DNA from: an uncultured Microbacteriaceae bacterium
GTDB lineage: Bacteria > Actinomycetota > Actinomycetes > Actinomycetales > Microbacteriaceae
Direction: 5' to 3'
Assembly (NCBI GenBank): GCA_937872445.1
Contig: CALMSL010000170.1
Span: 23,382 to 87,381 of the forward strand
DNA length: 64,000 nt
Both the position numbers and the translations under genes were made by a program. This document shows, one piece after another, positions 8,419 to 16,274 of this stretch (its first letter is position 1; the number at the start of each line of letters is the position of its first letter). The notes below the pieces were generated by a model. The model searched no databases and was not told the origin of the DNA. It was given only the letters and a program-made list of their open reading frames with translations.

Positions 8419-9548
8419 TGCGGTTGAATATGCCGCTACTGGGCCAAGAAGAGGTCGACGCAATCACTCGGGTGCTCGATTCCGGCTACTTGACGCAAGG
8501 TGCGCAGGCTGCTGAACTCGAGAGGCTCATCTCCGAACTGGCTGGAGTCCCCTATGGCTTTGCGACGAGTTCGGCAACCACCGGTTTGCATCTTGCACTT
8601 GTGGCGCTCGGCGTTGGCCCGGGTGACGAGGTCGTCATACCCGATTTCAGCTTTCCTGCAACCGCGAATGTAGTTCTGCAACAGGGCGCGACACCAATAT
8701 TCGTCGACATCCGCCTCGATGATTTTTGCATGAACCCGGACTTGCTGGAGGCGGCTATTACTTCAAAGACCAAAGTGGTCATGCCCGTCCATGCTTTTGG
8801 GCTCGTCGCCGATATAGACCCCATTCTGGAAATCGCTGCGGCCCACGGGATCGCAGTTCTTGAGGATGCTGCTTGTGCCTTGGGCGCTGAATACAACGGC
8901 CGACAAGCGGGGTCGCTGGGTCATGCCGGTGTTTTCTCGTTCCACCCGCGCAAAGTCATCACAACAGGCGAGGGTGGAATGCTCATGACTGCCGATGACG
9001 ATATTGCTGCGCGCGTGCGCGTGCTTCGCTCGCACGGTGCTATTCGTGGGAATCATTACATGTCTTTCGTGGATGCCGGCTACAATTACCGACTTTCGGA
9101 CGTGCATGCGGCAATAGGTGTTGCGCAAATGGCGCGCCTCGACACGATCTTGAACGGGCGCCGAGCGCTTGCGGCCGAGTACGAAAAACTTCTGGCCGGA
9201 ATTGATGGAGTTACCCTTCCAGAGACGCCGTCGGGCCGAACTCATACGTTTCAGTCCTATGTTGTGATGCTCGACGACCATATCGAACGGGACCGCGTGA
9301 TTGAAGGAATGCGGGCTCGAAACATCGAGACCACCCTCGGCACCTACGGGATGCACTTACAGCCTTACTTTCGAAAGCGATTCGGGATCAGCGACGCCTC
9401 GCTACCGTGCTCAACCCGTGCACATGCCAGCGCCCTAACGTTGCCGCTTTACCACGGCCTGACAGTCGACGATCTGCGGAGGGTTGCGGGGGCACTCGAA
9501 AGTTCGATCCTCGAGCAACCCGATCGACGCCGAGTTGGCGATGAGTAG
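8415..9548 (+). CDS. DegT/DnrJ/EryC1-family sugar aminotransferase
   Basis: A 377-residue PLP-dependent aminotransferase of the DegT/DnrJ/EryC1 family. The PLP lysine is Lys180 in FSFHPRKVITTGEGG, the cofactor-binding Asp is in VLEDAACALGA near residue 151, and DEVVIPDFSFPATAN is the family's substrate-side motif. These enzymes transfer an amino group from glutamate to a keto-sugar nucleotide. The start overlaps the upstream epimerase stop by 4 bases (ATGATG, either ATG possible), and the gene end overlaps the deacetylase start by 8 bases. The arrangement epimerase/dehydratase, aminotransferase, then formyltransferase is what is expected for a formamido-sugar nucleotide. It differs from the second family member at 13290-14366, which belongs to the uronic acid branch. 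Confidence 0.88.
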   Translation: MMRLNMPLLGQEEVDAITRVLDSGYLTQGAQAAELERLISELAGVPYGFATSSATTGLHLALVALGVGPGDEVVIPDFSFPATANVVLQQGATPIFVDIRLDDFCMNPDLLEAAITSKTKVVMPVHAFGLVADIDPILEIAAAHGIAVLEDAACALGAEYNGRQAGSLGHAGVFSFHPRKVITTGEGGMLMTADDDIAARVRVLRSHGAIRGNHYMSFVDAGYNYRLSDVHAAIGVAQMARLDTILNGRRALAAEYEKLLAGIDGVTLPETPSGRTHTFQSYVVMLDDHIERDRVIEGMRARNIETTLGTYGMHLQPYFRKRFGISDASLPCSTRAHASALTLPLYHGLTVDDLRRVAGALESSILEQPDRRRVGDE

Positions 9549-10254
9549 CGGATATCATCTGACATTTGATATCGACTGGGCCCCGGATTGGAGCGTCCGG
9601 GACACGCTCGACATCTTGGCTCAGGCTGGCGCGCACGCGACCTTCTTTGTCACTCACGACAGCCCGACAATAGGGGAAATTTCGTCTGCGGGCCACGAAA
9701 TCGGGATTCATCCCAATTTTCAAACTAGTTCTACGCAGGGAAAAGATCCGCTTGAGATCGTTGGAAATCTACTTGAGCTCGTACCCGAGGCCAGGGCAAT
9801 GCGCACGCATGGTCTGATCCAAGGCTCCCTGTTACTTAGAGATGTAATTACTGCCTACCCGCAGATCTGCTATGACATGAGTGTTCTCACGTATCGGTTC
9901 CCGCACAGCGGTTGGTTTAACTGGAAACTTGGCGGAGCCTGTGTGCAGCGTATCAACTATGTTTGGGAGGATGATTTCGCTTTCGAGGATGCTGATCACG
10001 ACTGGAGTGAATACGTGCCGATCTCTACTGTGGACGTGCTTGACTTCCATCCCATACATGTTTCGCTCAACTCGCGAACCGGGAATCGCTATCAAATGGC
10101 AAAAAATACACTCGGGCGTCGTTCACTTCTCTCACTTGAGCGCAATGAGGTGGAAAGTCTCCGTGGAACTGCCCCAGGCACTGCTGACTATCTTCGCTCC
10201 GCCCTTGCAAAGGCTGGCACCGCTCTGAGCTTCGAGGAGTTGTTGTGCGTGTAG
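9541..10254 (+). CDS. Polysaccharide deacetylase-like protein (NodB/WbmS type)
   Basis: A 237-residue protein with the start of a NodB-type metal-dependent deacetylase barrel: HLTFDIDWAPDWS at residues 6-18 supplies the metal-binding aspartates, and GHEIGIHPNF at 51-60 supplies His52 and His57. LDFHPIHVSLN near residue 180 matches the later histidine motif. No signal peptide is seen, so it would act in the cytoplasm on a nucleotide sugar or lipid-linked intermediate, as reported for WbmS-like proteins in O-antigen loci. The ATG overlaps the aminotransferase stop by 8 bases, and its own stop overlaps the next formyltransferase start by 10 bases. One reasonable role is removal of an N-acetyl group to free the amine that is then formylated; this is inference. 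Confidence 0.72.
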   Translation: MSSGYHLTFDIDWAPDWSVRDTLDILAQAGAHATFFVTHDSPTIGEISSAGHEIGIHPNFQTSSTQGKDPLEIVGNLLELVPEARAMRTHGLIQGSLLLRDVITAYPQICYDMSVLTYRFPHSGWFNWKLGGACVQRINYVWEDDFAFEDADHDWSEYVPISTVDVLDFHPIHVSLNSRTGNRYQMAKNTLGRRSLLSLERNEVESLRGTAPGTADYLRSALAKAGTALSFEELLCV

Positions 10255-11138
10255 GCCTTATCGGGCGTACCCATTGGCTGAGGGACACCGGGTTGCTAGT
10301 GAGTGACCGCGGTCACGAGATCTCGTTTCTTGCGACGGCTCCCGCAGCACCCGACGCAAAAGTGGGGGTGGCAGAGTTGCGCGCTTTTGCGCGAGAGAGA
10401 GACATCCCATTCTCGGATGATTTACGGGTTTCCCACCTGTCGTTGGAGGCCGATATCTGTCTCTCCGTAAATTGGACGACCGTTTTGCGTCAGCCGTTTC
10501 TCGCCCTTTTCAGCAATGGGATATTGAACGCGCACGCGGGTGATTTGCCTCGATATCGCGGGAATGCCACGCTCAATTGGGCAATCCTTAACGAAGAAAA
10601 AGAGGCGGTTCTCACCATCCATCGAATGGTCGAGGCCTTGGACGCAGGCCCAATCGCCCTAAAAAAGAGGCGCCCCATCGGGCCAAGCGACGACATGACT
10701 ACTCTTTCTGCCTGGCTTGACGACATGATTCCCGCGGCCCTTGTCGAGGCTCTAGATGGTGTCGCTGATGGGACACTTAGGTTTACTGAGCAGGACGCCA
10801 CAATTCGACCGTTGAGGGCCTATCCGAGAAAGCCGGAAGACTCGCGCATCGACTGGCGTGACGCCGCTGAAAAGATTGTTCGCGTGGTTCGCGCATCATC
10901 GCCGCCATTTGGTGGGGCGCTGACGCGAATGGAAAGTGGGCGGCAAGTCGTGATCCACCGAGCAAGGGTCCACCAGCCAGACCACGATTTTCTTGCGGTC
11001 CCCGGGCAAGTTTGTTTTGCGGTTGCTGGCAATCCTGTCGTCGCGACTGGCGATGGGATGCTTGAAATCCTCGAATGCGCCGACGACGAGAATGCCAAGA
11101 GGGAAATTCTGAGTTCTCTACGCAACCGTCTGCTTTAG
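10245..11138 (+). CDS. Sugar N-formyltransferase (GART/Fmt fold)
   Basis: A 297-residue formyltransferase with the full catalytic set: Asn95 and His97 in NAHAGDLPRYRGNATLNW and Asp133 in EALDAGPI. The C-terminal part (IDWRDAAEKIVRVVRASSPP) is the same subdomain as in the paralogue at 6471-7379 and as in ArnA-type sugar formyltransferases. The donor would be N10-formyltetrahydrofolate and the acceptor an amino group on a nucleotide sugar. It starts with GTG 10 bases inside the deacetylase gene, so the two proteins are almost certainly made together. The intact N-H-D set, unlike the other copy, makes this the better candidate for an active enzyme. Confidence 0.82.
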   Translation: MRVGLIGRTHWLRDTGLLVSDRGHEISFLATAPAAPDAKVGVAELRAFARERDIPFSDDLRVSHLSLEADICLSVNWTTVLRQPFLALFSNGILNAHAGDLPRYRGNATLNWAILNEEKEAVLTIHRMVEALDAGPIALKKRRPIGPSDDMTTLSAWLDDMIPAALVEALDGVADGTLRFTEQDATIRPLRAYPRKPEDSRIDWRDAAEKIVRVVRASSPPFGGALTRMESGRQVVIHRARVHQPDHDFLAVPGQVCFAVAGNPVVATGDGMLEILECADDENAKREILSSLRNRLL

Positions 11139-11142
11139 TCCA

Positions 11143-12324
11143 ATGTCCATTTTTGCGGGTATTGATCCGTTCGTGCAGAAAGTTACGCTGTACGTGAGCG
11201 AAGCGTGGCATCGAATCCGAAATCGTGGCCCTGAGATCGATTGGGTAGTTGGGCCAGTGGAGATGGCTGGGCTCGTTAACGCAATTAGCACGATTCTGAC
11301 GTCCGCCGAGTCCGCGATCCTGACCAGACACCCTTTCTATGGGTACGCTTACGATTGGATTGGCTCCGATTCGCGGACCCATCTCGGGCGTATCGTTCGT
11401 GGACCGTGGAAGCTCGGCGAATTGCTCAGCAGGACTGCCGGGATCGTCTATGTCGGCGGGGTCGGTTTCTTGGACACTCTTAGTGATGGGGGCGAATTCG
11501 AATTTCGCTTCGTGAAGGCCCGGGGAAAGCGGATCGTGTGCTATTTCACAGGGAACGACATCCGCTCGCCGAGGCGGTCCGCTTCACGGGAGGTACAAAC
11601 GGGTGAACCAAATCTCGCCACATACCTCACCGAAACAAACTCCTTGTACGCCACTGAGGCCTATGAGACACAAAAGCAAGTCATCGCTGCAAGTGCGGAG
11701 GAATACGCGGATCTCGTGTTCAATGCCGATGTGGGACAACTCGGCTATCTGACAAAACAGAGTGAGGCGTTTCTCTACTTTCAACCAGACCACGAGATTA
11801 CCGATGACTTTTCAAAGTACCGAAACGTGACGACCCCGGTGATTGTACATGCCCCTTCGTCACCGATCATCAAGGGGACGCAATTGGTGCGGGCCGCCGT
11901 GGCCGAATTGCGCGACGAGGGTTACGAGTTTGAGTATGTCGAACTTGTGAGGCAGTCCCATGCAGAAATTCAAACCAATATTGGTCGAGCGCATATTGTG
12001 CTCAACCAGTTTTTCTCCGAGGTGCCGGGTGTATTCGGTGTGGAGGCACTTGCCGCGGGGTGCGTTGTCATGATGCGCGCAGATGAGCACGATGAACCGT
12101 GTCTCCCACCGGGTTCAAACAAGGCGTGGGTGGTGACGCGTCATCATCAAGTGACGAAGCACTTGCGCGCACTACTTGACGACCCCACTGATTGGGAGGA
12201 TCAGGCACGCGCTGGCGTGAAGTGGGTTCGTGCGCACGCTGCCACGAGCGTCACGGGAAGAATCTTCAGCGCCAAGCTGGCTCAACTCACGGGCTCCGAG
12301 GGCGCAGGATCAACTGAGGCGTGA
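11143..12324 (+). CDS. GT-B type glycosyltransferase-like protein
   Basis: A 393-residue protein that I assign to the GT-B superfamily mainly from its C-terminal half: a sugar-nucleotide domain with VIVHAPSSPIIKGTQLV around residue 230, then QFFSEVPGVFGVEALAAGCV around 288, the pattern in which GT4 enzymes carry their conserved acidic residues. The N-terminal half (GIVYVGGVGFLD near residue 100, RIVCYFTGNDIRSPRR near 130) is less typical. It begins four bases after the formyltransferase stop and ends the five-gene run. Its last 15 bases overlap, tail to tail, with the oxidoreductase on the opposite strand. The likely job is transfer of the sugar made by the preceding genes, but neither donor nor acceptor can be stated. 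Confidence 0.68.
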   Translation: MSIFAGIDPFVQKVTLYVSEAWHRIRNRGPEIDWVVGPVEMAGLVNAISTILTSAESAILTRHPFYGYAYDWIGSDSRTHLGRIVRGPWKLGELLSRTAGIVYVGGVGFLDTLSDGGEFEFRFVKARGKRIVCYFTGNDIRSPRRSASREVQTGEPNLATYLTETNSLYATEAYETQKQVIAASAEEYADLVFNADVGQLGYLTKQSEAFLYFQPDHEITDDFSKYRNVTTPVIVHAPSSPIIKGTQLVRAAVAELRDEGYEFEYVELVRQSHAEIQTNIGRAHIVLNQFFSEVPGVFGVEALAAGCVVMMRADEHDEPCLPPGSNKAWVVTRHHQVTKHLRALLDDPTDWEDQARAGVKWVRAHAATSVTGRIFSAKLAQLTGSEGAGSTEA

Positions 12325-13290
12325 GTGCAATCCGTCGGCGACAAGCCTCTCTGCGATGTCAACGACACGCGACCCCTCGGTTAGCGTGACAATTCCAGTC
12401 GCCTCCCCTACTAAGAGCGAATCGCGAAACGCCTCGTGTTCTGCCAGAAGGGGTTCCTTGCGTGCGAGTGCAAAGCGTGTCATGTCGCCTTCCGACACGC
12501 CACGGAATACGGCAGCCTGATCCCAAGTGGTGGGTATTGTTCCGTTCTGATAGTAGGTGAGATCAGCGGAGAGAGTGTCGGCAACAAGGACCCCTTTCTC
12601 GCCCGAAATTATGGTGATCCGCTCCTTAAATGGCGTTAGCCAGTTCACGGTGTGAGACGTGATCGTGCCGCCCGACAAGGTCCCTACGGCTACAACCATG
12701 TCTTCGTGAGGCCTCCCGCTGCGGTGTGCAATCCGAGCGTTAACGGAAACATATTCCTGCTGGGCCACCCACGCCGTGAGATCAATGTCATGCGTGGCTA
12801 GGTCCTTAATTACTCCCACATCGGCAATTCGGCCTGGAAACGGTCCCTGGCGACGCGTCGCAATCTGATAGATCTCGCCGATTAGCCCATCTTCAATTCG
12901 CTGACGAGCCGACTGCAAAGCGGGATTGTAACGTTCAATATGGCCAACTCCGCCAATGAGACCCTTCAAGGCGAATAGATCGCGAAGTGTTGTGGCATCT
13001 TTGGCGGTTGATGCGACAGGTTTTTCGATCAGCGCATGGATCCCTGCTTCAGCAAGCTGGCTCGCCATGTCGAGATGGAATGCCGTCGGAGTCGCCACGA
13101 TTGCATAGTCCAGCTTTAGTGCGAGCAACGCCCCTAAGTCGTGAAACACTGGACGATCGTGAATTCGGTCGGGAGCGTCCTTCGCCGGATCGAACGCACC
13201 GACGAACTCGACACCGTCGAGACCAGAGAGAACTCGTGCGTGGTTCCTGCCCATCACGCCAAGCCCGAGTAGTCCGGCGCGCAACGCCAT
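12310..13290 (-). CDS. wbpB: Gfo/Idh/MocA oxidoreductase, WbpB/WlbA-like UDP-sugar 3-dehydrogenase
   Basis: A 326-residue NAD-dependent oxidoreductase. LLGLGVMGRNHARVL at the N-terminus is the Rossmann motif; EKP at residues 89-91 is the hallmark of the Gfo/Idh/MocA family, with the Lys acting in catalysis; GHIERYNPA and ATHDIDL follow in the C-terminal domain. In the WbpB/WlbA branch the reaction oxidises C3 of UDP-N-acetylglucosaminuronic acid. The assignment rests on the directly upstream aminotransferase (overlap one base) and acetyltransferase, which complete the WbpB-WbpE-WbpD trio. The gene is last in a three-gene minus-strand operon. Other Gfo/Idh sugar dehydrogenases cannot be excluded from sequence alone. 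Confidence 0.8.
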   Translation of the reverse strand: MALRAGLLGLGVMGRNHARVLSGLDGVEFVGAFDPAKDAPDRIHDRPVFHDLGALLALKLDYAIVATPTAFHLDMASQLAEAGIHALIEKPVASTAKDATTLRDLFALKGLIGGVGHIERYNPALQSARQRIEDGLIGEIYQIATRRQGPFPGRIADVGVIKDLATHDIDLTAWVAQQEYVSVNARIAHRSGRPHEDMVVAVGTLSGGTITSHTVNWLTPFKERITIISGEKGVLVADTLSADLTYYQNGTIPTTWDQAAVFRGVSEGDMTRFALARKEPLLAEHEAFRDSLLVGEATGIVTLTEGSRVVDIAERLVADGLHSRLS

Positions 13291-14366
13291 TAGGCGCCCG
13301 CCTTAGCGACCGCGTTCACGGTCTCCACGATCGTCGCCAGTTCATCGTCACTGAGCGACGGATACACCGGCAGCGACAAAACCTCGCCTGCGACCTGCTC
13401 GGTGACAGGGAGGTCGAGGTCGAGGCCGAACGACGGAAGCCGATGGATGGGCGTCGGGTAGTACACGCCATTTCCGACTCCCCGCTTCGACAGTTCCTCC
13501 GCGAAGGCATCGCGATCGTGGTCGACGATCCGCACCGTGTATTGGTGGTAGACGTGCACGGCGCCCGGGGCGGTCGGCGGGGTGACGACGCCCATCAGGT
13601 TCTCGTTGAGGAAGGCGGCGTTGGCCTGCCGTTTCGCCGTCCACCCGGCAAGTTTCGACAACTGGACGCGGCCGATTGCGGCGTGGATGTCGGTCATCCG
13701 CATGTTGAAGCCGATGACCTCGTTCTCGTAGCGGCGCTCCATCCCCTGGTTGCGCAGCATTCGCGCCTGGCGCTCCAGGTGTTCGGAACCCGTCGTGATC
13801 ATCCCGCCTTCACCGGACATCATGTTTTTGGTGGGGTAGAACGAAAACGAACCGGCAACGCCCCAGGCGCCGACCGGGATTCCGTTCACGGACGCTGCAT
13901 GAGCCTGTGCCGCATCCTCGTAGATCTGCAGGTCATGCTTGTCGGCGATTGCCTTCAACGCAACGAGATCGGAAGGGTGCCCGTACAGATGAACAGGCAT
14001 GATCGCTTTGGTACGAGGGGTGATAGCCGCTTCCACTGCAGCGGGGTCGATCGAGAAGTAATCGGTCTCGATGTCCACGAAAACCGGGGTCGCGCCGGTG
14101 AGGCTCACCGCGTTCGCCGTTGCGGCGAAGCTGAAGGACGGAACGATGACTTCGTCGCCGGGGCCGATTCCGCCGGCGAGGAACGCCAGATGGAGCGCAG
14201 AAGTCCCGGAGTTGAGTGCGATGCAGCTGCGGCCGTCGACGATGGCCGCGAACTCGCTCTCGAACGCTGCGACCTCCGGACCTTGCGCGAGCATCCCCGA
14301 TCGGAGCACCCGATCGACGGCGGCACGCTCGTCTTCGCCGATTTCGGGACGGGCAGCTGGAATCAT
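13290..14366 (-). CDS. wbpE: DegT-family aminotransferase, WbpE/WlbC-like
   Basis: A 358-residue PLP aminotransferase of the DegT/DnrJ/EryC1 family. Lys180 in SFSFYPTKNMMSGEGG binds PLP, Asp151 in YEDAAQAHAA contacts the pyridine ring, and DEVIVPSFSFAATAN is the substrate-side motif. In the WbpE/WlbC branch it aminates the 3-keto-UDP-uronic acid made by the WbpB-type enzyme using glutamate. It overlaps the acetyltransferase gene by 4 bases upstream and the dehydrogenase start by one base downstream. GC at third positions is higher than in the neighbours to the left, so the composition boundary of the glycan island lies near this gene. Confidence 0.87.
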   Translation of the reverse strand: MIPAARPEIGEDERAAVDRVLRSGMLAQGPEVAAFESEFAAIVDGRSCIALNSGTSALHLAFLAGGIGPGDEVIVPSFSFAATANAVSLTGATPVFVDIETDYFSIDPAAVEAAITPRTKAIMPVHLYGHPSDLVALKAIADKHDLQIYEDAAQAHAASVNGIPVGAWGVAGSFSFYPTKNMMSGEGGMITTGSEHLERQARMLRNQGMERRYENEVIGFNMRMTDIHAAIGRVQLSKLAGWTAKRQANAAFLNENLMGVVTPPTAPGAVHVYHQYTVRIVDHDRDAFAEELSKRGVGNGVYYPTPIHRLPSFGLDLDLPVTEQVAGEVLSLPVYPSLSDDELATIVETVNAVAKAGA

Positions 14367-14974
14367 TTGTTCTCCACCTCAATTAGCGCGTCGGGCGCCA
14401 CTTCACGATACAGCGAGCCCGAAACCGGGCACTCCCACAGCTCATCTTCCCGACGCTTTAGCGGGTGTCCGGCCGTGCCGACCCAGCCGACGCGGCGGGC
14501 AGGGCTGCCGACGACGAGCGCGAAGTCCGGAACATCTTTCACGACGACAGAGCCAGAGCCGACCAGCGCCCACTTGCCGATCGTGACGGGCGCGATGCAG
14601 GTCGCGCTCGCGCCGATCGAGGCTCCTTCATGGATGTCCACACCCACCGGCTCCCAGTCGTCTGCGGATTTCGCTGAGCCGTCGGCGTTGATCGCGCGGG
14701 GGAAGTGATCGTTCGTCAATACGACAGCGGGCCCGATGAAGACTCCGCGAGCGAGGCGCGCAGGTTCGTAGACGAGCGCGTAATTTTGAATCTTGCAGTT
14801 CTCGCCCACCTCGACGCCAGTACCAATGTAGGCGCCGCGCCCGACGATGCAATTGGCGCCGATGGTCGCGTTTTCCCTGACCTGGGCGTAATGCCACACC
14901 TTGGAGCCTTCGGAAACGGTGGCACTGGATGCGACATCCGCCGTGTCGTGGACGAAGCCAGCATGCGCGGCCAT
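14363..14974 (-). CDS. wbpD: Hexapeptide-repeat N-acetyltransferase, WbpD/WlbB-like
   Basis: A 203-residue left-handed beta-helix acyltransferase. Hexapeptide turns run through the first 150 residues (for example ATIGANCIVGRGAYIGTGVE near 37-56 and GASIGASATCIAPVTIG near 118-134). NDHFPRA at about residues 87-93 is the loop with the catalytic His typical of WbpD/WlbB enzymes, which acetylate the 3-amino group of UDP-2-acetamido-3-amino-uronic acid with acetyl-CoA. It is the first gene of the minus-strand operon, with GGGAG five bases before the ATG. Together the trio gives a UDP-2,3-diacetamido-glucuronic acid, the precursor that the amidotransferase module at 3-1743 could act on after epimerisation. 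The C-terminal extension (RREDELWECPVSGS) is also found in the family. Confidence 0.87.
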   Translation of the reverse strand: MAAHAGFVHDTADVASSATVSEGSKVWHYAQVRENATIGANCIVGRGAYIGTGVEVGENCKIQNYALVYEPARLARGVFIGPAVVLTNDHFPRAINADGSAKSADDWEPVGVDIHEGASIGASATCIAPVTIGKWALVGSGSVVVKDVPDFALVVGSPARRVGWVGTAGHPLKRREDELWECPVSGSLYREVAPDALIEVENK

Positions 14975-15283
14975 GAAGACTCCCGGGGATTGGAATGCGA
15001 ACAGTTCCCCATATTAGTCGTCTAGACATGTCGAAATTCTGACTCTGTTCCAACACCTGACCATACTTCGCGTTCAGTACCGAGAAAGGAGTCGGTGGAC
15101 TCGCCATTGGCTCAGTCGCTTTCGGCACCGTCCCGCTCATTTTCATGATGCATGGATTGAGCACATCACTAGATAGGGCCGCCGTGGGTTCTTCACTCGA
15201 TGTTTCTGCGCGTCCGGTAGCGTTGAACCACGCAGTGGCGAAGAATCTGCCTCCGATCGAGACCTCCAGGGACAAGGTAAAAA
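14975..15283. other. Intergenic region between divergent wbpD-like and gmd-like genes
   Basis: About 309 bases with no convincing gene. It must hold the promoters of both divergent operons, but I could not settle on clear -35/-10 pairs. TAATAT occurs on the minus strand near 15010, upstream of the acetyltransferase. The end of the region carries the purine-rich GGTAAAAA directly before the gmd ATG. Confidence 0.5.
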
Positions 15284-16270
15284 ATGAAGCGAGCCCTCAT
15301 CACCGGCATCACAGGCCAGGACGGCATGTACCTCGGCGAGTTGCTCGACCACAAAGGCTACGAGGTTTACGGCCTGGTTCGCGGCCAGAACAACCCGAAA
15401 GTCGCCGAAGTCCGCGAGGTACTTCCGAACGCGAAACTCCTGTTCGGCGACCTGACCGATCTCGGGTCACTCCTGCGCGTGATGGAGGACGCGGCCCCTG
15501 AGGAGGTGTACAACCTCGGCGCGATCTCGTTTGTCGCGCACTCGTGGGAGAACGCCGGCATGACCACCGACGTCACCGGCAAAGGGGTTCTCAACATTCT
15601 GGAGGCTACCCGCATACTCGCCGGGTCCGACCCGGCCAGCATCCGCTTCTACCAGGCGTCGAGTTCGGAAATGTTCGGCAAGGTGCAGGAGGTCCCCCAG
15701 AAGGAGACGACGCTCCTGTGGCCGCGATCCCCCTACGGGGTGGCGAAAGTTTTCGGCCACTACATGACCATCAACTACCGCGAGTCGTACGGGATGCACG
15801 CCTCGAGCGGCATCCTGTTCAACCACGAATCGCCGCGCCGAGGCATCGAATTCGTGACCCGCAAAGTCACGACCGCGGTCGCAAGGATCAAACTGGGCAA
15901 ACAGGACTCGCTGACCATGGGAAACCTCGACGCGAGCCGCGACTGGGGATACGCGGGCGACTACGTTGAGGCCATGTGGCGGATGCTGCAGCAACCCGCC
16001 GCGGACGACTACGTCATCGCCACCGGCGTCACGCACACCATCCGCGACCTGCTCGATGTCGCGTTCGCGCGCATCGGAATCGACGACTGGTCCGACTATG
16101 TCAGCTACGACAGGCAATTCGAGAGGCCCGCGGAAGTCGATCTCCTCATCGGGGACGCAACCAAAGCAAGACAAGTGCTCGGCTGGGAGCCCAGCGTCGA
16201 CTTCACCGAACTCATCACCATGATGGTCGATTCCGACCTCGAACTGCAGCGGACGGCTCACCGGGACTGA
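15284..16270 (+). CDS. gmd: GDP-mannose 4,6-dehydratase
   Basis: A 328-residue extended SDR with the signature of GDP-mannose 4,6-dehydratase: ALITGITGQDGMYLGELL at the N-terminus, QASSSEMFGK with the catalytic Ser/Glu pair, SPYGVAKVFGHY with the Tyr/Lys pair, and NHESPRRG and LGNLDASRDWGYA, which bind GDP-mannose. It oxidises, dehydrates and reduces GDP-mannose to GDP-4-keto-6-deoxymannose, the precursor of GDP-rhamnose, GDP-fucose or GDP-perosamine. GDP-mannose itself can be supplied through the ManA and ManB enzymes also encoded in this window. A paralogue follows after four bases, so the two are co-transcribed. Confidence 0.92.
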   Translation: MKRALITGITGQDGMYLGELLDHKGYEVYGLVRGQNNPKVAEVREVLPNAKLLFGDLTDLGSLLRVMEDAAPEEVYNLGAISFVAHSWENAGMTTDVTGKGVLNILEATRILAGSDPASIRFYQASSSEMFGKVQEVPQKETTLLWPRSPYGVAKVFGHYMTINYRESYGMHASSGILFNHESPRRGIEFVTRKVTTAVARIKLGKQDSLTMGNLDASRDWGYAGDYVEAMWRMLQQPAADDYVIATGVTHTIRDLLDVAFARIGIDDWSDYVSYDRQFERPAEVDLLIGDATKARQVLGWEPSVDFTELITMMVDSDLELQRTAHRD

Positions 16271-16274
16271 GCCC

